Of a stretch of 64,000 nucleotides of DNA, positions 60,310-64,000 are shown in pieces (the first letter of the stretch is position 1; each line of letters starts with the position of its first letter). Both the position numbers and the translations under genes were made by a program. The DNA comes from Arthrobacter jiangjiafuii (GTDB taxonomy: Bacteria; Actinomycetota; Actinomycetes; Actinomycetales; Micrococcaceae), in contig NZ_CP076022.1 of assembly GCF_018622995.1 (NCBI RefSeq), forward strand, positions 310,001-374,000, given 5' to 3'. The notes under the pieces were generated by a model. It was not told the origin of the DNA. It did no database searches and worked only from the letters and a program-made list of their open reading frames with translations.

Positions 60310-61098
60310 ATGAACAACACACCTAAGCGATCCAAGTCCAAGCAGGAATCAGGGCTGGGTTACCTTGTCCTGGGCGGCGCCATTCTCTGCGGCACCATTG
60401 CCATGGTGTTCCTCGGGCGGCTTGAAGTCACATCGCTCGCATTGGCGGCCCTGGCGGCCGGGACAGTCCTGGGCGTCTGGCTGTTCCGGTTCGGAGCGCG
60501 CCATGCCTGGATGACCCTGGTGTGCTTGGTTGGAGCTCTGGTGGTGTGTGTCATCCTGCTGGCCAATGTGGAGGCCTTCGGGTCTGCGGGAGTGGCGTGG
60601 ATGGGCGCGCTTGTCGGCGGATCGAATATCGGCGTCGCCTGGCGGACAGCGGCGCAGCGCCGAAAGGCGCCCGTCAAGAAGGCGGCATGGCAGGTCGACG
60701 GGCGTGGTTTCGGCGCTGTTGCCGAGGCCCGCTTGGCGGCGGGTACGGCGCTGCGTGCCCTGGACGGCAAGTCCCGGTGCCGTCTGGCAGTTGCCCGGGG
60801 CCCGGCTCGCCTGGAGGTGGCCGGCGGCCCCGAGACAGGGTTCGTGTGCCATCGCAGCAGGGATGCGGCCGACGAGCGCTCGTGGGCGGTGCTGACGCGT
60901 CAAGAACAGCTGCGGGACGAGACGGTAGAAGTCCCCATGGGAAAGATCGTGGGCCACATACCGGTGAAGCTGGTGCACGATTTTGACTCCGCGTCAGCAG
61001 CCTTGGGTGACTTCCTTAGGAACCCGGGGGCTGCGGAGCTGGGGCCGGAATGGGTCACCGGCGTCGAAGCAGAAGGCACGCGCTTGGCCGTGAAGTAG
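60310..61098 (+). CDS. Membrane protein with cytosolic C-domain, probable immunity protein 1
   Basis: A 262-residue protein. Four helices lie at about 18-36, 42-58, 68-86 and 90-108 (GYLVLGGAILCGTIAMVFLG, SLALAALAAGTVLGVWLF, WMTLVCLVGALVVCVILLA), then a basic stretch (AAQRRKAPVKKAAWQ) and a soluble domain of about 140 residues. That domain (TGFVCHRSRDAADERSW..., DETVEVPMGKIVGHIPVKLV) aligns with the last 120 residues of the gene at 61547. AGCAGG precedes ATG 60310. It starts 15 bp after the RHS stop, the usual place of an immunity gene. Confidence 0.75.
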   Translation: MNNTPKRSKSKQESGLGYLVLGGAILCGTIAMVFLGRLEVTSLALAALAAGTVLGVWLFRFGARHAWMTLVCLVGALVVCVILLANVEAFGSAGVAWMGALVGGSNIGVAWRTAAQRRKAPVKKAAWQVDGRGFGAVAEARLAAGTALRALDGKSRCRLAVARGPARLEVAGGPETGFVCHRSRDAADERSWAVLTRQEQLRDETVEVPMGKIVGHIPVKLVHDFDSASAALGDFLRNPGAAELGPEWVTGVEAEGTRLAVK

Positions 61099-61132
61099 CT
61101 GCCACGTGAAGTAGCCGCCAAAGAGGTAGGGA

Positions 61133-61513
61133 ATGACTAAGATGCACAGCCTGTCCCAGCGCCGGAACTTTGTTCGGTACGCAGCAATTCCGCTGGGGAT
61201 TGCCATCGTTTTCTCGGTCGCACTGTTTTTCACTGTTTTCCTCAGCGCGGAGGGCGCATCCGGCGGAGAGACGGTGGTTTTGATCCTGGCCGGCCTGCTG
61301 GGCGGCAGCCTGCTCCGGGGCTTGGTCCGTGAAAACCTGGTCACGGTCCTCCTGCTCCTTCTCGTCATAGCGGAGTGCGCTTTGGTTTCCCGGTTGCTTC
61401 CCGCCCCATGGTCTGGCCTGTCGGCGGTCCTCATTCCGGCCAACGCCATTGGCGTGATGATCGGCAGCGTCACCCGGCAGGGCCTCCGCATTAGCAAGCC
61501 GGTGCCCTCCTGA
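61133..61513 (+). CDS. Short membrane paralogue without the C-domain, probable immunity protein 2
   Basis: A 126-residue protein that has only the membrane part of the family. Helices include AAIPLGIAIVFSVALFFTVFL, GETVVLILAGLLGGSLLRGL and VLLLLLVIAECALVSRLL, ending WSGLSAVLIPANAIGVMIGS. The segment GLLGGSLLRGLVRENLVTVL matches the gene at 63778 (GILGGGLIRGFVREKRVTLV), and SGLSAVLIPANAIG matches the gene at 61547 (SSLSALLIPANGAG). The stop falls where the basic linker would begin, so it may be a natural short form or a truncated copy. It is 34 bp after the previous gene. Confidence 0.75.
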   Translation: MTKMHSLSQRRNFVRYAAIPLGIAIVFSVALFFTVFLSAEGASGGETVVLILAGLLGGSLLRGLVRENLVTVLLLLLVIAECALVSRLLPAPWSGLSAVLIPANAIGVMIGSVTRQGLRISKPVPS

Positions 61514-61546
61514 TGTCTGGCTCATCAGCAGTACTGAGGAGGTTGT

Positions 61547-62356
61547 GTGAGGCAAGTGGGTCCTAAAGTCCGCTGCGGCCGAGCTCGCAAGAACACCGCC
61601 TGGCTCCGCAATGTAGCGCCGTTCGCATGGCCGCGGATAACGCTCGTTGCCCTGGCCGTAGTGGTGCTTCTGGTCAGCATGTCGATCGCTGTTGGGGGGC
61701 CTCCGCCGGGCCAAGCCTGGATTCTGCTTGCCGCAGGGCTGGTCGGCGGTACCGCTGCGACGGGATTTCTTCCGTCCGGCAGGGGACTGGCAGTGCTCGC
61801 TGTACTGGTCGTGGCGGAGTACGTCCTCCTTGGCCAGGCCCCCGAACCCTGGTCCTCGCTATCGGCGCTTCTGATCCCGGCCAACGGTGCCGGCGCTATC
61901 CTGGGCCAGGTCGTTGGCGAGGCGCGGGCCGCGAAGCGGCGGCCGGCGATCGTGGATGCCTGGGTTATCAACGGCAACGAGCAGAAAAAGACAGACCGGG
62001 CCACAGCCTCCGCGATCGAGGACCTGGCGGGGTGGGACAGCGCAACAACGGGCAGGTTTGTCGTTGGCCGCAACGGCGGGCTCTTTGAGGCGGTCGGAAG
62101 CGCGGCGACGGGATTCATCGTGCACTGCACCGCCGACTACCACGACGACGGCGCGTGGCGAGTGCTCGGCAGCCTTACGAGCCGGGACGAGACCGAGATC
62201 CGGATGCCCTTCGGCCCGGTCCTGGTACCCATGGGCGTTGTCTCCGATCTGCAAACCACTAACAGGGCGCTGCTCCGCTTTTTCCACTATCGCGGGCCTG
62301 ACCCAGACCTTCATTGGACCTCAGGTGAGCAGGTCTTGGACCTAAAATTCGGCTGA
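61547..62356 (+). CDS. Membrane protein with cytosolic C-domain, probable immunity protein 3
   Basis: A 269-residue protein with GTG start behind a strong GAGGAGG. Four helices in residues 28-130 (ITLVALAVVVLLVSMSIAVG, WILLAAGLVGGTAATGFL, LAVLAVLVVAEYVLLG, LSALLIPANGAGAILG) are followed by a basic linker (RAAKRRPA). A soluble domain then matches that of the gene at 60310: TGFIVHCTADYHDDGAWRVL, DETEIRMPFGPVLVPMGVV and LHWTSGEQVLDL. It lies 33 bp after the short paralogue. Like its neighbours it is probably a membrane immunity protein for the RHS toxin or for related toxins. Confidence 0.75.
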   Translation: MRQVGPKVRCGRARKNTAWLRNVAPFAWPRITLVALAVVVLLVSMSIAVGGPPPGQAWILLAAGLVGGTAATGFLPSGRGLAVLAVLVVAEYVLLGQAPEPWSSLSALLIPANGAGAILGQVVGEARAAKRRPAIVDAWVINGNEQKKTDRATASAIEDLAGWDSATTGRFVVGRNGGLFEAVGSAATGFIVHCTADYHDDGAWRVLGSLTSRDETEIRMPFGPVLVPMGVVSDLQTTNRALLRFFHYRGPDPDLHWTSGEQVLDLKFG

Positions 62357-62807
62357 CCTTTCGCCGGGTGACGGGTTTATGGAGAGGGGCGGCAAGGGAC
62401 GCTGCGCAACGGACCCGCAACCACAGGAGTGCATGCCGCAGCGGCGGCCGACCTGATTGGCCGGTTGGCTCGCGCGGGCGGATCGCCAGCGATGCACCGT
62501 CGGAGTGAGCCAAGAGAGAATTCCCGGTACAGGAAGCGGCTGCGACGAAACTAAATTGTCCGGTCCCCTGAGTTGTTTTCGATGGCAAAACCACTGAGAG
62601 GTTACGGGGCTTTTTCACTGTCGCGATCTCCCCAACCGCAATTGAACCTCCATGGAGCAGACGCCGGACCTTAGGGGGTCGGTGAATCCCCAGCGTTTTT
62701 AGCCTGTTGTTGGATTTTTGGATCGACATTGGTAGCCTCTCGATCGTCCGCTATCCGTAAGTGCTACATTCAACGGAGAAACAGCAGTCTCAATTGGGGG
62801 AATTCTT
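62357..62807. other. 451-bp gap between toxin modules 1 and 2
   Basis: No convincing gene is present. From 62369 to 62554 a plus frame is open, with a possible GTG start, giving GVHAAAAADLIGRLARAGGS and a basic end; it has no ribosome site and may be a coding remnant. From about 62540 to 62800 the base composition is more A/T-rich than the surroundings. The shared WXG100 promoter box is at 62729-62741. Confidence 0.5.
62729..62741 (+). promoter_or_regulatory. Shared promoter box TTGGTAGCCTCTC, WXG100 copy 2
   Basis: Identical 13-mer to 54171-54183, with TAGCCT at 62733-62738, about 66 nt before ATG 62808. TTGTTGGATTT lies upstream at about 62707-62717. Confidence 0.6.
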
Positions 62808-63089
62808 ATGTCGCGTGTGTTGTCTACCGAGCAGGCCAAGTCTGCGATCCAGCAGGTGCAGTCCATTGTCAACGGTGGTTTCACCGACCAGATCTCAGCG
62901 CTTGATGCGCAGGGCAAGCTCTTGTCGGATCCGAACGTCTGGGATGGCCCGCTGGCTGCGCAGTTCCGGGGTTCAACATGGCCCGAAACAAAGGCTGCCC
63001 TGGATAAGGCCCGGGAAGAACTGGAACAGCTGCGCACGCAGCTGGAGAAGATCTCCCAGAACATTTTCTCCGCCGGTGGCGGCGCCTGA
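62808..63089 (+). CDS. WXG100 family secreted protein (copy 2)
   Basis: A 93-residue helical hairpin with the WxG turn NVWDGPLAAQF. It differs from copy 1 at six positions: Gly15 to Gln, Ile21 to Val, Ala30 to Ser, Ile38 to Leu, Gln80 to Glu and Asp84 to Asn. The changes are mild and the protein is clearly under selection. AATTGGGGGAA before the ATG resembles the copy 1 leader. It heads the second module, followed by the conserved hairpin and the orphan N-terminal-domain gene. Confidence 0.93.
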   Translation: MSRVLSTEQAKSAIQQVQSIVNGGFTDQISALDAQGKLLSDPNVWDGPLAAQFRGSTWPETKAALDKAREELEQLRTQLEKISQNIFSAGGGA

Positions 63090-63122
63090 TCCGCTTTTCT
63101 GTTTAGTTGTTCTGCGAAATAG

Positions 63123-63163
63123 CCGGGTAGCCGCACCGCTCTGGTGAGCGGGCGGCTACCCGG
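63123..63163 (+). ncRNA. Structured RNA hairpin after WXG100 copy 2
   Basis: CCGGGTAGCCGC (63123-63134) pairs perfectly with GCGGCTACCCGG (63152-63163), and CCGCTC (63136-63141) with GAGCGG (63146-63151), with one bulged A and a TGGT loop. It is the counterpart of 54566-54605, with base changes that keep the pairing. Confidence 0.65.
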
Positions 63164-63190
63164 TCAATACGAGGTATTCGGACCGGGGAT

Positions 63191-63240
63191 TCCGGCCCGG
63201 TCTTTGGTATTCCGGCCCGGTCTTTGGTATTCCGGCCTGG
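63191..63240 (+). repeat. 20-bp tandem repeat, 2.5 copies
   Basis: TCCGGCCCGGTCTTTGGTAT at 63191-63210 and 63211-63230, then TCCGGCCTGG at 63231-63240. It is in the leader between WXG100 copy 2 and the next gene. Confidence 0.93.
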
Positions 63241-63353
63241 TTGCGGGGCCATATTTCCTGCTGTTGCTTGTCCTGGTGGCTCTTTCCTGGGCGGGGCGCG
63301 GTGTTGTTGATCTGTTCTTCTTTTCCAGTTCTTGTTCAGTGGGGGCCCTGACT

Positions 63354-63800
63354 ATGGATAATTTAGTCGAAATGCGGTTGTTGCCGGAGTCGGATAGCGG
63401 TTACGGTGGCGGACCGTTCAAATACAGCGTGGCCGATGACTTGGTCATGACTCTCGATTCCGAGGCATCCAGGCTTTATAGTTTCTCCTCCTCAAGGACG
63501 AAGCTGGTGGATGCGGCTAAAGCCGACTTCGAAGGACGTTTTTCTGAGATTTTCGCGACTAACGCCATTATCGCGGCCAAGGGCGTGGGAGACCTTGCGG
63601 GGGCGCTGCAGACCGCGGCGGGGCTGGTGCGGGACTTGATTTCGCTGGCCCGAGAAGAAGACCGCCGGCGCCGGGAGAACAATGAGTATGTCCGGGAATA
63701 CTTGGACCGCAATGGGTGGGAGCAGTTCAAGGACTGGTGGACTGGGGGGGAAGACCGGCCAAACATGGAGCCAATTGATGAAGGGTTCATTGAGAATTAA
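63354..63800 (+). CDS. Orphan type VII/RHS N-terminal targeting domain
   Basis: A 148-residue soluble helical protein that corresponds to residues 1-130 of the RHS protein at 54700 and nothing more. Shared blocks are VE(M/V)xLLPE, the FEGRFSEIFATNAIIAAKG region, LAREEDRRRRENNEYV and WTGGEDRPN. ATG 63354 is chosen because similarity starts there, and because both genes have TTCAGTGGGGGC before the ATG. The upstream frame to 63144 covers the hairpin and tandem repeat and is not coding. It ends just after the domain with DEGFIEN and overlaps the next gene by 23 bp. It could be a free partner protein, or the head of a lost toxin. Confidence 0.82.
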   Translation: MDNLVEMRLLPESDSGYGGGPFKYSVADDLVMTLDSEASRLYSFSSSRTKLVDAAKADFEGRFSEIFATNAIIAAKGVGDLAGALQTAAGLVRDLISLAREEDRRRRENNEYVREYLDRNGWEQFKDWWTGGEDRPNMEPIDEGFIEN

Positions 63801-64000
63801 GCCCGCCGCGCAAGAAGCGCTGGCGATGCTGGGGGTCGCAGCGATCTCAGGGGCTGTCATTTTTTGGGTTATCTATTCAGAACTTGACGGTTCCCATGGG
63901 ATAGAAATCGCTGCGTTAATGCTCGCCGGTATCCTGGGGGGAGGCCTGATCAGGGGTTTTGTGCGCGAAAAGAGAGTGACCCTTGTTTTCGTCATTCTCG
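63778..64000 (+). CDS. Membrane protein of the immunity family, 5' part (cut by window end)
   Basis: The first 74 codons are present. Helices GVAAISGAVIFWVIYSEL and EIAALMLAGILGGGLIRGF precede VREKRVTLVFVIL. It aligns with the 61133 gene (AGLLGGSLLRGLVRENLVTV). ATG 63778 overlaps the orphan-domain gene by 23 bp; no strong ribosome site is visible, and a later ATG at about 63826 is possible. It sits in the same position relative to module 2 as the immunity genes do in module 1. Confidence 0.7.
   Translation, partial: MKGSLRIKPAAQEALAMLGVAAISGAVIFWVIYSELDGSHGIEIAALMLAGILGGGLIRGFVREKRVTLVFVIL

Noticed and set aside
63144-63353. Seventy-codon N-terminal extension of the orphan domain gene, including a hydrophobic stretch
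   Set aside because: It runs through the conserved RNA hairpin and the 20-bp tandem repeat, and similarity to the RHS protein begins exactly at ATG 63354.
1-64000. CRISPR arrays, tRNA or rRNA genes, insertion sequences, prophage
   Set aside because: No regularly spaced repeats with spacers, no cloverleaf ending in CCA or GTTCRA box, no transposase and no phage structural genes were noticed. A covariance-model scan would be needed to exclude small RNAs.

Overview
The window is high-GC chromosomal DNA from an actinobacterium, most likely an Arthrobacter-type member of the Micrococcaceae. The basis is a RamB-type regulator divergent from isocitrate lyase, an lhr-nei2 pair, DUF222/HNH and DUF4232 proteins, many GTG starts and TAnnnT -10 boxes. 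This is an inference from gene content; no rRNA gene was seen. I found no tRNA, CRISPR array, insertion sequence or prophage. About 50 protein genes are called, the first and last cut by the window ends.

Layout. 1-5.3 kb: a HAD hydrolase end, a small VapB-like protein, a LytR_C membrane protein, an alpha/beta hydrolase divergent from a WYL regulator, a FrnE-type DsbA protein and an amino-acid permease. 5.5-10.2 kb: the glyoxylate shunt, aceA then aceB, divergent from ramB, with a strong hairpin between aceA and aceB. 10.2-15.1 kb: an Fpg/Nei glycosylase and a large secreted subtilase. 15.1-21 kb: pyridoxine kinase, a TetR unit with a perfect operator, a queuosine-precursor transporter convergent on tgt (stops share CTAG), and a FUSC-type transporter. 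21-31 kb: housekeeping and poorly known genes (Nudix-like, YdeI-like, class II amidotransferase, GH76, an SDR plus acyl-CoA dehydrogenase pair, an acidic disordered protein, quinone oxidoreductase, TspO-like membrane protein). 31-42 kb: RluA synthase, nei2-lhr, an HNH endonuclease, a DUF4232 lipoprotein, YcnI, rlmH and a patatin.

42.8-64 kb is the most interesting part: what looks like a reduced type VII secretion locus with polymorphic toxin modules. A minus-strand operon encodes a coiled-coil envelope protein, a membrane-anchored periplasmic-binding-fold protein (ATGA overlap), an EssC-type FHA/FtsK ATPase and a membrane Ser/Thr kinase with an outer domain. Divergent from it are two modules in series. 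Each has a WXG100 gene behind a shared promoter box, then a GC-rich hairpin that covaries between the copies, then a gene starting with the same N-terminal helical domain, then small membrane proteins that look like immunity proteins. In module 1 the domain heads an 1864-residue RHS protein whose C-terminal tail is glycine-rich and hydrophobic. In module 2 the domain stands alone. The working model is a contact or secreted toxin system, possibly membrane-acting, with a paralogous family of membrane immunity proteins.

A second general pattern is leaderless transcription: at least eight genes have a TAnnnT hexamer ending 6-7 nt before the start codon, and this was used to choose starts. A third is a scatter of perfect 10-20 bp tandem duplications in intergenic DNA.
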